NCBI RefSeq assembly: GCF_018135625.1 | Contig: NZ_CP073078.1 | Coordinates: forward strand, 1,786,001-1,850,000 | Length of the DNA stretch: 64,000 nt | Reading direction: 5' to 3' | DNA from: Phenylobacterium montanum | GTDB taxonomy: Bacteria; Pseudomonadota; Alphaproteobacteria; Caulobacterales; Caulobacteraceae | Shown: piece by piece, positions 53,931-62,369 of the stretch | How positions within the stretch are numbered: position 1 is the first letter of the stretch | Layout of the letters: each line of letters opens with the position of its first letter | Position numbers and translations under genes: made by a program | The notes under the pieces: generated by a model | Seen by the model: only the letters and a program-made list of their open reading frames with translations | Database searches by the model: none | Told to the model about the DNA's origin: nothing

Positions 53931-54545
53931 ATGAATACCGAAAGCCGGCGGGCGCGCTATACCAGCCTTCTGAGAACGCGCCAGAAGGGACAGACGACGG
54001 TCCTGATCCTTGAGGCGGTGGCGAGTATCCTTCGTCGCGCCGACGTGTCCGCCGTGACGATCTCGGAGGTCGCTCGTGTGGCCGAGGTGACCGAGCGCAC
54101 CGTCTACAGGCACTTCAAGACCCGCGATGAACTTTTGAAAGCCTTCTGGCCCTGGCAGCTGGAGCAGATGGGCGGACCGTTCACGAACCGGCCGCGCTCC
54201 CTAGAAGCCTTTCTCAAAACCCTGCCGGTGCTCTACGCGGGCTGGGAGCGAGAAGAGGGGTTGGTGAGGGCCATATTCTTCTCGGCCGAGGCGCGCGCAA
54301 TCCGTGGCCCCGTCACCGCCAACTATATGAACCATATCAGCGAATTCCTGTCTGAACTCCTGCCTGACGCCACGCTCGACGAGCGCCGCCAGGTGGCCGC
54401 GCCGATTGTCTTTCTCTGCAGTGTCGCCAATTGGATCTTCATGCGCGACAGCTGCGGCTACACGGGCCAGCAGGCGGCCGAGGCTACCGTGCGCGGCATC
54501 AAGTTGATCCTTGAAGGCGCCCGTCGCGAGGGGCGAGCGGCCTAG
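53931..54545 (+). CDS. TetR family transcriptional regulator
   Basis: This protein of about 204 aa has a TetR helix-turn-helix (VSAVTISEVARVAEVTERTVYRHF, shown in two parts as ISEVARVAEV and TERTVYRHF) and a C-terminal helical domain. A GTG at 53895 overlapping the sigma stop (GTGA) is an alternative start giving 12 more residues and translational coupling. Being in the sigma operon, it may control genes of the same regulon. The ligand is unknown. Confidence 0.9.
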   Translation: MNTESRRARYTSLLRTRQKGQTTVLILEAVASILRRADVSAVTISEVARVAEVTERTVYRHFKTRDELLKAFWPWQLEQMGGPFTNRPRSLEAFLKTLPVLYAGWEREEGLVRAIFFSAEARAIRGPVTANYMNHISEFLSELLPDATLDERRQVAAPIVFLCSVANWIFMRDSCGYTGQQAAEATVRGIKLILEGARREGRAA

Positions 54546-54597
54546 GTTTTTTTCAAGGCGCGCTGCAAAAGCCGGGACCATCACGGTGGAGCCCGCC

Positions 54598-54623
54598 GCA
54601 TCTAAAATCGCGTTCGCTGCGTA
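54598..54623 (+). promoter_or_regulatory. ECF sigma promoter candidate before DUF3034-globin-HiPIP
   Basis: GCATCT, 16 bases, CGTA, ending 62 bases before the ATG at 54686. It is nearly identical in core and spacer to the site at 52439-52464. Confidence 0.75.
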
Positions 54624-54685
54624 GCGACCATGCGGGCCAGCGTGTGTGCTGAGCCTCACCGGTCGATGTCGGCGAGAGTGGATTC

Positions 54686-55570
54686 ATGTCTTGGTCAAAG
54701 CGGGCCCGCGGCGTCGCACTTGCAGGCGGGTTTCTGATTTGCGGAACAGCCCACGCCGAGAGTTCCCTATTCGATAGCGGCAAGCTGCTTTTGACAGGCG
54801 GACTGAGCAGCATCGAGGGGTCAGGAGGCGGCGGAATCGCCACCTGGGCGACCATCACCGGCTATGGGACCGACCACGGCGTCGGGGCCAACGTCCATGC
54901 CACCTATGTGCATACCGCCGGCTATGACTTGCGCGACTACGGCGCATCAGCCGGGCTGTTCAACCGGGTGGAGCTGTCTTACGCCCGCGAGGAGTTCGAC
55001 ACCGGCAAGACCGGCGGCATGCTGGGCCTGGGAGAGGGCTTCACCTTCGACCAGGATGTCTACGGGGCCAAGGTCCGCCTGCTGGGCGACGTGGTCTACG
55101 ACCAGGACAGCCTGCTGCCGGAAATCTCTGCAGGCCTGCAGTACAAACAGAACGACAAGGGCGCGATCATCCACGCGGTTGGTGGCAAGAACGACAGCGG
55201 AACCGACTACTACATCTCGGCGACCAAGCTGTTCCTGAACCAGAATCTGGTGGTCGACACTACGGTGCGTTTCACCAAGGCCAACCAGACTGGCCTTCTG
55301 GGTTTTGGCGGCGACCGGCGCGATGCGTACCAGCCCGAATTCGAAGGCTCGGTGGGCTATCTGGTCAACAAGCACCTGGCGCTGGGCGGCGAGTATCGCA
55401 CCAAGCCCGACAACCTCCGCTTCGCCCATGAAGACGACTGGTACGACCTGTTCGCCGCCTATGCGATCGACAAGCACCTGTCGGTGACCCTCGCCTACGC
55501 CGACCTCGGCGACATCGCCACCATCCGCCGCCAGAACGGCGTCTATCTCTCGCTGCAGGCCGGCTTCTGA
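54686..55570 (+). CDS. DUF3034 outer-membrane-like protein
   Basis: The 294-aa exported protein has a signal peptide (ending AHAES) and a beta-rich mature part: LLLTGGLSSIEGSGGGGIA, the repeating amphipathic strands ISAGLQYK, YYISATKLFL, VVDTTVRFTKAN, and the last strand VYLSLQAGF ending in Phe. This is the DUF3034 pattern and looks like a small barrel. Function is unknown. It leads the three-gene unit with an exported globin and HiPIP. Confidence 0.9.
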   Translation: MSWSKRARGVALAGGFLICGTAHAESSLFDSGKLLLTGGLSSIEGSGGGGIATWATITGYGTDHGVGANVHATYVHTAGYDLRDYGASAGLFNRVELSYAREEFDTGKTGGMLGLGEGFTFDQDVYGAKVRLLGDVVYDQDSLLPEISAGLQYKQNDKGAIIHAVGGKNDSGTDYYISATKLFLNQNLVVDTTVRFTKANQTGLLGFGGDRRDAYQPEFEGSVGYLVNKHLALGGEYRTKPDNLRFAHEDDWYDLFAAYAIDKHLSVTLAYADLGDIATIRRQNGVYLSLQAGF

Positions 55571-55602
55571 GCCCCTTGCCCTTCCATTCCTGGACCTTCG
55601 AC

Positions 55603-56124
55603 ATGAGCCAATCCATGACCATGCTTCGCCAGCTGGCGGCGGCGAGCCTCGCCGTGGGGGTGATAGCGGCCGGGCGGGCCTGCGCCCAAGACCAAGCACC
55701 GGCGCCTGCGCCGCTTTCCCCGCCAGCGCTGGGCCCCGGGGGCGCCGCCGGCGCGGCACCGATCGCCGGCGACGCGGTCTACAAGGCATTCCACGAACAA
55801 GCCGGCATACAAAGGGTGATCGACGACTTGATCGCCCGGGTCACTACTGACCCCAGGATCGGACAGCATTTCAAGGGCGTGAACCTCAAGCGCCTCAATC
55901 TGCTTCTGACCCAGCAGGTCTGCTACCTGACCGGCGGGCCCTGCCAGTACACAGGCGATGACATGCGCTCGGCGCATGCGGGGCTAGGGCTTCGCAACAG
56001 CGACTTCAACGCGCTGGCCGAGGACCTGCAACTGGCCATGGACAAGGAGGGCGTCGCCTTCTCCGCCCAGAACCGGCTGTTGGCCAAGCTCGCGCCCATG
56101 CAGCGCCAGATCGTCACCAAATGA
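55603..56124 (+). CDS. Exported group-1 truncated haemoglobin
   Basis: The 173-aa protein has a hydrophobic N-terminal segment with cleavage near ACAQD, a Pro-rich spacer and a truncated globin domain (about 60-170): AFHEQAGIQRVIDDLI, RIGQHFKGVNLKRL, CYLTGGPCQYTG, and the proximal His in MRSAHAGLGL. Truncated globins bind O2 or NO and are normally cytoplasmic; here the leader suggests periplasmic location. Its stop overlaps the HiPIP start (ATGA). Confidence 0.9.
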   Translation: MSQSMTMLRQLAAASLAVGVIAAGRACAQDQAPAPAPLSPPALGPGGAAGAAPIAGDAVYKAFHEQAGIQRVIDDLIARVTTDPRIGQHFKGVNLKRLNLLLTQQVCYLTGGPCQYTGDDMRSAHAGLGLRNSDFNALAEDLQLAMDKEGVAFSAQNRLLAKLAPMQRQIVTK

Positions 56125-56459
56125 CCAATCGACACACGCCTGGAGACCGGACCATGCCGGCCGATGACCCGCGCCATTTCGATCGACGCCACATCCTGCG
56201 GCGTGGCGGCGTCCTTTTCGCCTTTGGCGCAGCTTTAACCACAGCCTCGCATGCGACCGCCGCAAGCAAGGTCAGCAAGGAATTCGTCAAGTACCAGTAT
56301 TCGCCGAAAGACGGACTCAGCTGCGGGGTCTGCGCCTCGTTCGTTTTGCCCGATGGCGGAACGAATGGCGCGACCGGAACCTGCAAGATCGTCGAAGGAC
56401 CTATCCCTCAGACCGGATGGTGCGAATTCTTCTCAAAGCCCAGGCGCCCGGCGCCGTGA
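56121..56459 (+). CDS. High-potential iron-sulfur protein (HiPIP)
   Basis: The 112-aa protein has a twin-arginine leader (RRHILRRGG, then VLFAFGAALTTASHATA) and the four cluster cysteines Cys68, Cys71, Cys88 and Cys101 in the HiPIP spacing (CGVCASF, GTCKIVEGPI, GWCEFF). HiPIPs are periplasmic one-electron carriers of Tat-exported [4Fe-4S] type. Coupled to the globin gene, it could pass electrons to the globin or the Moco enzyme of the same regulon; this is inference. Confidence 0.93.
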   Translation: MTNRHTPGDRTMPADDPRHFDRRHILRRGGVLFAFGAALTTASHATAASKVSKEFVKYQYSPKDGLSCGVCASFVLPDGGTNGATGTCKIVEGPIPQTGWCEFFSKPRRPAP

Positions 56460-56821
56460 TCATCGCCGTCTTATCGTCCCTGCCATCCAGCATCGCCGAC
56501 AAGCAAAAACCCTTCGGACGGGATCCGAAGGGCTTGGGTGTTTAGCCTCTGGGAGACTTGCAAGTATGGTGGGTGCGGGGACCCGCACTGGTCACGACTT
56601 GCGACTAGCTCTCCATGTCCAACCGCACCCTATCAAATGGATCGCCGGCAGCTCGCCATTTGCTGCGCGGGCCTGAATGGGCTCAGCGACCCCTGCCTCG
56701 TAACGAGCGAGATGCGCCATGAGCGACCGTCGGCCTGTGAGCGGAAACTTGCCGCTGGGCCGGCTCTCGGCGCCGATTGGAAACGTCCTGCGCGACGAGA
56801 GCATCATCAGGATCACGGTGG
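56460..56821. other. Intergenic stretch between convergent units
   Basis: 362 bases with no credible gene. It contains the terminator at 56506-56545 and a compact inverted repeat GTGCGG/CCGCAC at 56573-56588. The leftward enoyl-CoA hydratase gene ends at 56822. Confidence 0.55.
56506..56545 (+). terminator. Terminator after HiPIP
   Basis: CCCTTCGGA and TCCGAAGGG form a nine-base stem around CGGGA, followed by the modestly T-rich CTTGGGTGTTTAG. Leftward it is followed by TTTTTGC, so it can serve both directions. Confidence 0.65.
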
Positions 56822-57574
56822 TCAGCCTTCGACGTTGCCGCGATTCTCCCTGTCAGCTTCGTAGGCTTGCCAGTGGACATTGAAGAGAGCTGTCTGAGCA
56901 AAGGGATTGGAAGCCCCTAGCGAACGCGCGACCGGCGACATCTCCGCCCGAAGCGCCGCCAGGGGATGGGCGGCGATCCTCTTCGCGGTTTCGATAGCCT
57001 TAGTCTCCAGGGCGTCGTCGGGCGTCAAAGCATTGACCAGATAGGTCCGCAGCGCCGTCTCCGCATCGATGGGATCGCCGGTGAGACAATGGTATCGTGC
57101 GAGACTAGCCGGAATGGCTCGCGTCAGGCCCGAGCTATCCCCTGCTCCGCCCATGCCGTATTTGATTTCGGGAAAGCCGAACTGCGCGTCGGGCGTCGCA
57201 TAACGGATGTCGGTGAGCCGCAGCAGATAGCTAAGGCCTTGGCCGAGGCAGTATCCCCTGACAGCCGCAACGACAGGCTTGTCTCTCGGCGTCAGGGCGA
57301 GAACCTCCGCCCAATCCGGTTCGTCGCCAAACGGCAGGTCGAATTCCGAGATATCGTCCCCAGCGCTCCAGGATTGCCCGGGCGCAGAGGTGAGCACCGC
57401 CACGTGGAGACTATCGTCGCGGAGAAAGCGCAGCATCGCCCGGCAAAGGCGCTCATGGATCTGGCGCTGGTAGACGTTCAGCCGACCACCCCGGATCCGG
57501 ATGATGGCGACGCGGCCCTGGACTTCCCAGTCGATGTCCGTCGCCGCCACGTTTCCCTTGTCGCCTCTTGTCAC
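56822..57574 (-). CDS. Enoyl-CoA hydratase/isomerase family protein
   Basis: The 250-aa crotonase-fold protein has the oxyanion-hole pattern WSAGDDISEF and AAVRGYCLGQGLSYLLRLTD, and substrate-loop FGFPEIKYGMGGAGDSSGL. I chose GTG 57574, with GGAG eight bases upstream; the longer frame is a shadow of the amidase. Glu residues usual in the hydratase active site are not clearly placed, so another crotonase reaction is possible. It is last in the leftward transporter-synthetase-amidase-hydratase run. Confidence 0.9.
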   Translation of the reverse strand: MTRGDKGNVAATDIDWEVQGRVAIIRIRGGRLNVYQRQIHERLCRAMLRFLRDDSLHVAVLTSAPGQSWSAGDDISEFDLPFGDEPDWAEVLALTPRDKPVVAAVRGYCLGQGLSYLLRLTDIRYATPDAQFGFPEIKYGMGGAGDSSGLTRAIPASLARYHCLTGDPIDAETALRTYLVNALTPDDALETKAIETAKRIAAHPLAALRAEMSPVARSLGASNPFAQTALFNVHWQAYEADRENRGNVEG

Positions 57575-57662
57575 GATTGTATCTCCAGTTTCCGGGCTGG
57601 CGATCAGACTGAGTGGGTCTGGACCCGCCAAGCGGCCATCGACAGTGGTCGCCACGTCGTCT

Positions 57663-59096
57663 TCAGATGGACGGCCGGCGCGTATGCCAATCGGTCGTCG
57701 CTTCGTAAGCCGCCGCGGCTCTGAGCACGCCTCGGTCGTCGCGCTGGGGGCCAGCGATCTGCAGCCCCACCGGCAGGCCCGCGGAGGTAAAGCCGCAGTT
57801 GATCGTGATCGCGGGATGGCAGCTGTGACCGAACGGCTCGGTGTATCGGAAAAAGTCGGTGACCGGATATTTGACCTTCTGTCCCTCGATCTCTTCGGGA
57901 CCCAGCGCGCCATTGTGGATCCAGGCCGGCACAGGGCTGGTCGGCGTGAGCAGTACGTCATAGCGCCGGAACAAGGTCGCAAACGCCATGAACGTCGCTT
58001 GGCGCGCCGAGGTGACGACACGCCACCACTCATCAGCCGGTTGGCTGGTCATGCCCACGCGCCGTTCGCTCAAAATGGGGTAGCGCTCCCAGAGTCTGGC
58101 GACGCCAGGCTCCATGTCCCGGACACTGGAGACCTGTGGCGCCCAAAAGGTCTCGAAATATTCCATGGGATCCGGGATTTCGATCTGGACCTCGTCTACT
58201 CTCGCCCCCAGCGCCTGCTCGAAGTGCTTCGCCGCCCGGCTTATGATTTCGGCGACTTCCCGGTCCACGGGCCCGTGCCCGAGGTCCGGACTGAAGGCGA
58301 TCCTCAGGCCGCGCGAGGTCGACGCCCTCAGTTCCGCCACATAGTCCACGCCCTCCTCGGGCAGCATGTAGGGCTCCTCTTCCACGGGCCCCGCCATGAC
58401 CGACAACAGCAACGCTGCGTCGGCGACCGTGCGGGTCATCGGACCGAGGGCGTCGACGGTCTCGAACAACTGCGCCTCGACGCCACGCGGAACGCGGCCG
58501 TGGGAGGGCTTGTGACCGACGACCCCGCACAGGGCGGCCGGTAAACGGATCGAACCGCCGCCGTCGCTGCCGGTCGCCAGGGGTCCGACGCCAGCCGCTA
58601 CGAGTGCGGCCGAACCGCCGCTCGATCCGCCGACCGAACGCCGAACATCCCATGGATTGTTCGTGCGACCGATCAACTCGTTTTCGGTCACGCCCAGCCA
58701 ACCGAATGGGGGCGACGAACTCTTGCCGATCAAGACGGCGCCGGCTTCGCGGATGCGGCGGACAATCGGCGCATCCTCCTCCGGGACGTGGTCGGCATAT
58801 TCATGGACGCCAAAGGTGGTCCGGATGCCGGCAGTCGGCGTCAGGTCCTTGATAGAGACCGGAATTCCTGCGAGCCGACCCAGGCTCTCCGGTCCGTTCG
58901 CCATCAGTTGGCGCTCGACCTCCACAGCGGCGTCCCGGGCCAGATCGAAACTTTCGGTGATGAAGCCGTTGATCGCCGGATTGACCGCCTCTGCCCTGGC
59001 TATGACGGCGTCGACCACTTCGACCGGAGAGATCGCCTTGTGACGGATCAGGGCTGCGAGTTCCACGGCGGGCTTAAAGCAAATGTCTTCGCTCAT
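57663..59096 (-). CDS. Amidase (amidase signature family)
   Basis: This 477-aa enzyme has the catalytic Lys in IPVSIKDLTPT and the Gly/Ser-rich signature RRSVGGSSGGSAALVAAG, with cis-Ser and nucleophilic Ser in LATGSDGGGSIRLPAALCG. The family hydrolyses carboxylic amides to acid plus ammonia. It lies eight bases downstream of an acyl-CoA synthetase gene, which fits sequential amide hydrolysis and CoA activation; the substrate is unknown. Confidence 0.94.
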   Translation of the reverse strand: MSEDICFKPAVELAALIRHKAISPVEVVDAVIARAEAVNPAINGFITESFDLARDAAVEVERQLMANGPESLGRLAGIPVSIKDLTPTAGIRTTFGVHEYADHVPEEDAPIVRRIREAGAVLIGKSSSPPFGWLGVTENELIGRTNNPWDVRRSVGGSSGGSAALVAAGVGPLATGSDGGGSIRLPAALCGVVGHKPSHGRVPRGVEAQLFETVDALGPMTRTVADAALLLSVMAGPVEEEPYMLPEEGVDYVAELRASTSRGLRIAFSPDLGHGPVDREVAEIISRAAKHFEQALGARVDEVQIEIPDPMEYFETFWAPQVSSVRDMEPGVARLWERYPILSERRVGMTSQPADEWWRVVTSARQATFMAFATLFRRYDVLLTPTSPVPAWIHNGALGPEEIEGQKVKYPVTDFFRYTEPFGHSCHPAITINCGFTSAGLPVGLQIAGPQRDDRGVLRAAAAYEATTDWHTRRPSI

Positions 59097-59104
59097 GGCG
59101 GCTC

Positions 59105-60739
59105 CTAGCGTTGGATTTGGTCGCGCGCGTCCCAGGCGCCCGCGCGAAGGTCGTCGACGCCGGCGGTAAGCTGCTTCTTGGCCACCTTTTCCGACGGGGT
59201 GTAGGGAAACTCATCGACGAAGGTCAGGTATCGGGGGACCTTGAACGGAGCCAAACGCTCGCGGCAGTGCGAAAGAATCTCTTCGAACGATGGCGGTTCG
59301 AGATTGGGCGCCATCAGAATATAGGCCTTCACCTCTTCCTCCCGCTCGGGATCGGGAACAGCGACGACAGCGGAGTCGAGCACACCGGGAAAATCCTTGA
59401 TGACCTGCTCGACTTCGAGGGCGGAGATATTCTCTTCCGACCTGCGGATCATGTCCTTGATGCGGCCGACGATGCTGTAGTAGCCGCGATCGTCCTGGAC
59501 AAAGAGGTCGCCCGTACGGAACCAGCCGTCGGCGAGAAAATCGGCGTTGGCTTCGGGCCGCTTCCAATAGCCCTGCAGAAGGCCGTCGCCGCTGACCCAG
59601 AGTTCACCGACCTCGCCAGGGACGGCCTCGCGCCCGTCTTCACGAACGATGCGGAGGCGCCTGAACGGCAACGGCACGCCGCAGGTGCCCAAGATCGCAG
59701 GATCCTCGACAACGAGCGGTACGGCCGCACCGCCGCCAAATTCGGTGGCGCCATAGAGCTCCCGCGTCGGAGCGCCGAAGCGCTCCAGTGTTCTTTTGAT
59801 GGTCTCGACGGACTGACTGTAGCCGAGGAAGAGCTTCACGCCCGCCGCCCTCTCTTCGGGGCGCGGGGGCAACTCCAGGACCTGTTCGGTCAGCCAGGTC
59901 ACGCTGGTCTGGTTCTGGTAGAGCCAATCGACGAACCTGTTGATCGACGGCCGCGGCGAAAAATCGACCCGGGCTCCGCTATACAGCGCCTTCAGGGCGA
60001 AAGCCTGGGCGTCGATATAGTAGAAGGGCGAGACGGAAAGCGCCGAAACGTGATCAATGCCGAAGAACTCCATCGTCGCCGCGGCGCCAATGATCCAGTA
60101 GCGATGGGACAGCATCGCCCCCTTCGGCAAGCCCGTCGTTCCGGATGTGTACTGAATGTTGACCGGATCATTCGCGGTAGGCGCTCGGAGCGGCGCAAAG
60201 TCCGCTGAGCCCTGAGCGACAAGAGTGTCGTAGCGAGGCGAACTCCTATGCTCTTCCACGGGCCCGACGAAGATGACGTTTTCCGCAGGCGGCAGGGGCC
60301 CCTCGCCCGGCCGCATGCTCCGCGTCCTCAGTTCCGGCTCTTCCACAACAAGGAAGCGAGCCTCACAATCGCTGATGAAGAAGTGGATCTCGCGAGGCGT
60401 CGAGGACAGCACGATCGGCGCCATCACCGCCCCGATCTCGGCGAGCGCGAGCCACGTGATCGGGTATTCGATCCGGTTCGAGAGCATCACGGCGACATGG
60501 TCGCCATGGCGAATCCCCAGTTGTTGCAGCGCGTCGGCGAGGCGGCGAACTTCCACCCGCAATTGGGCGAAGGTCCGCGTTTCGCCCCGATCAAAGAAGT
60601 TGTAGGCGATCTGGTTGGGCCAGCGGCCGGCGGCCTCCGCGAGCATGTCAGGAAGGGTGTTCGGCAGGGACAGGGCTTCGATCCGTTGGTTCCGCTCCCA
60701 CCAGCTCAAGCGGATGTCGTCGTCTTTCATTCGGAGCAT
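59105..60739 (-). CDS. AMP-binding acyl-CoA synthetase
   Basis: The 544-aa ligase has the P-loop YTSGTTGLPKGAMLSH, the A5 motif ELYGATEFGG, A7 WFRTGDLFVQDD and A8 GRIKDMIRRSEENIS. The catalytic Lys near the end is in SEKVAKKQL. It makes an acyl-adenylate and then a CoA thioester. It resembles CaiC/aryl-CoA ligase types; the chain type is not predictable. MKDDD at 60730 is an alternative start. It precedes the amidase with eight bases between. Confidence 0.94.
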   Translation of the reverse strand: MLRMKDDDIRLSWWERNQRIEALSLPNTLPDMLAEAAGRWPNQIAYNFFDRGETRTFAQLRVEVRRLADALQQLGIRHGDHVAVMLSNRIEYPITWLALAEIGAVMAPIVLSSTPREIHFFISDCEARFLVVEEPELRTRSMRPGEGPLPPAENVIFVGPVEEHRSSPRYDTLVAQGSADFAPLRAPTANDPVNIQYTSGTTGLPKGAMLSHRYWIIGAAATMEFFGIDHVSALSVSPFYYIDAQAFALKALYSGARVDFSPRPSINRFVDWLYQNQTSVTWLTEQVLELPPRPEERAAGVKLFLGYSQSVETIKRTLERFGAPTRELYGATEFGGGAAVPLVVEDPAILGTCGVPLPFRRLRIVREDGREAVPGEVGELWVSGDGLLQGYWKRPEANADFLADGWFRTGDLFVQDDRGYYSIVGRIKDMIRRSEENISALEVEQVIKDFPGVLDSAVVAVPDPEREEEVKAYILMAPNLEPPSFEEILSHCRERLAPFKVPRYLTFVDEFPYTPSEKVAKKQLTAGVDDLRAGAWDARDQIQR

Positions 60740-60859
60740 CGCAACGTCCTTTTTGTGATCAGCGCTTGGCGGAGCCGCGCTCGGAGGCGCGTCGCACCGG
60801 TATTGGTTCGCGACGAGCGCCTTCGCTTAGGGGGAAGGGCCGGTTGGCCCGGCTCGGTT

Positions 60860-62059
60860 TCAGACCAGTTGAGGTGGAGGGCTTTGCGCGCAGGCGGGCC
60901 GCGCCAGATGCGGGTGTGTGGCCTTCGCCAACCAGTAGCCGCCCGCGGTTGCGAGGGCTGCAAGCGCGATCGAGACGCTCTCCATGGCGAGTTCAGGACC
61001 GTAGCCGTGGCCGAAGCCAAGTAAGTACGCGCCTAGCGCCGGCCCCAAGGCCTGGCCGACCCCCTGGGCCGCCGGAACCAGCGCGCCAATGCGGCCCGTG
61101 CGATCGACCTGGGCCACGAGGCTCAATTGCAGCACAACCGCGACGGCCAACAATTGGAAGTAGACCATCGTCCGCGCCCAGTAGCCAGCCGCTCCGTCGG
61201 AGGTGCTCCAGGTGGCGAAGATCAGCGCCACGGCGAGAAAAGCCAGGATCTGCGGCTTGAACACGCCCCACCTGCGTCCGATCCAGTAAGCGGCGAGGCA
61301 GGACGCGGCGCTTATCAGATTGGCTGCGCTCAGGGCCGCCGAAATTTGCTCCTGGCTGACGCGGCCCGCCAGACCCAGACGCTCTGAATAGGCCCAGAAG
61401 CTGGTGAAGCCGAGATTGTAGAAGAAGACGCCCCCGAGCAGCAGCCGGCCGAGCCAAGCGCCCGAGGAGCCAGAACTCTCCGAAAGGCTGACCGCGTCCG
61501 AGTGCGGCAGAGCGTTCGGTAGGAAGGGCGCCAGCACAGCCGCTGCGACCAGGCAGAGGCCAAGAAACCCGAAGACTCCCGGCAAGCCCATTTTGGCTTC
61601 CGCCACAGGCAGGGCGTACAACAGAATGGAACCGCCGAGGATGACCCCCGCTGTGAAGCCGCTTGCGTTTTTGGTCGGATCGCCGAACGCTGTCAGGCGC
61701 GCCAGCGCCACGGAATAGCAAACGCCCTCGCCGCACCCGGCAATGGCGCGAAGCGCAAACAGCCACGCCGCCGAGTGCGCGCCCCCCGACAGCGCATCCG
61801 CCAAGGCCGCGACCAGGATCGCCGGCAAGACCAGAGCCCACGTGCGAACGCGCAAGAGCCGGGTCGCCAGCAGCGAACCGCCCATCAGCGCCAACAATTC
61901 GGCGGACGCCAGCCAGCCAAGCTGGGCGTCACTCAACAGATGAGCTGCGGCAAGGGCGCCGAGAATGACAGGAAGGCCAAGGAATGCCCCGAAGCCCGAA
62001 GCGCCCAGCACGACGATCGCGGCCAGATGCATGTAGTCAGAGCGTTGCGGGGGCGGCAT
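60860..62059 (-). CDS. MFS transporter
   Basis: This 399-aa protein has about twelve membrane helices and MFS loops (GSLLATRLLRVRTW and GRRWGVFKPQ). It stands 120 bases upstream of the synthetase-amidase-hydratase run in the same direction, which suggests uptake of the amide or acid substrate, or export of a product. No closer family name is supported. Confidence 0.88.
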   Translation of the reverse strand: MPPPQRSDYMHLAAIVVLGASGFGAFLGLPVILGALAAAHLLSDAQLGWLASAELLALMGGSLLATRLLRVRTWALVLPAILVAALADALSGGAHSAAWLFALRAIAGCGEGVCYSVALARLTAFGDPTKNASGFTAGVILGGSILLYALPVAEAKMGLPGVFGFLGLCLVAAAVLAPFLPNALPHSDAVSLSESSGSSGAWLGRLLLGGVFFYNLGFTSFWAYSERLGLAGRVSQEQISAALSAANLISAASCLAAYWIGRRWGVFKPQILAFLAVALIFATWSTSDGAAGYWARTMVYFQLLAVAVVLQLSLVAQVDRTGRIGALVPAAQGVGQALGPALGAYLLGFGHGYGPELAMESVSIALAALATAGGYWLAKATHPHLARPACAQSPPPQLV

Positions 62060-62369
62060 CGGACCGGTTGTTTCCGTTGAGCGTCGTTGGCCGAACGCTC
62101 GGACAATGCCGACCGACAGTCAAGCGCCGCGAGGACTATCTAGTGTAATTGTCCGGTGCAAAATATGCCACTCGACAGAGCATAAAACGCACCACCTCGT
62201 TATCGTTGAGATTATGCATATATTCTTGTGAATAAATTTCGTTTTTGACTTTCTATGACGACAATATTAGGTCGATCGATATTCTGAACCGCGCCAAATC
62301 CACAACCCGAAACGCAGTGACGATTCCCACTCCTGCGACGACAAGGAATCCGAGATCGATGAACTGCCA
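62060..62369. other. A/T-rich promoter region between divergent genes
   Basis: 310 bases with no gene. The segment 62195-62280 is much more A/T-rich than its surroundings. It contains a TTGAGA and TGAATA pair with 17 bases between (rightward, about 62206-62234), a fair sigma-70 promoter for the cation transporter. Confidence 0.45.

Noticed and set aside
56560-56620. Stretch resembling a reversed tRNA 3' end (TGGTGGGTGCGGGGA)
   Set aside because: No T-loop, anticodon stem or acceptor pairing can be built around it; only a short inverted repeat remains.
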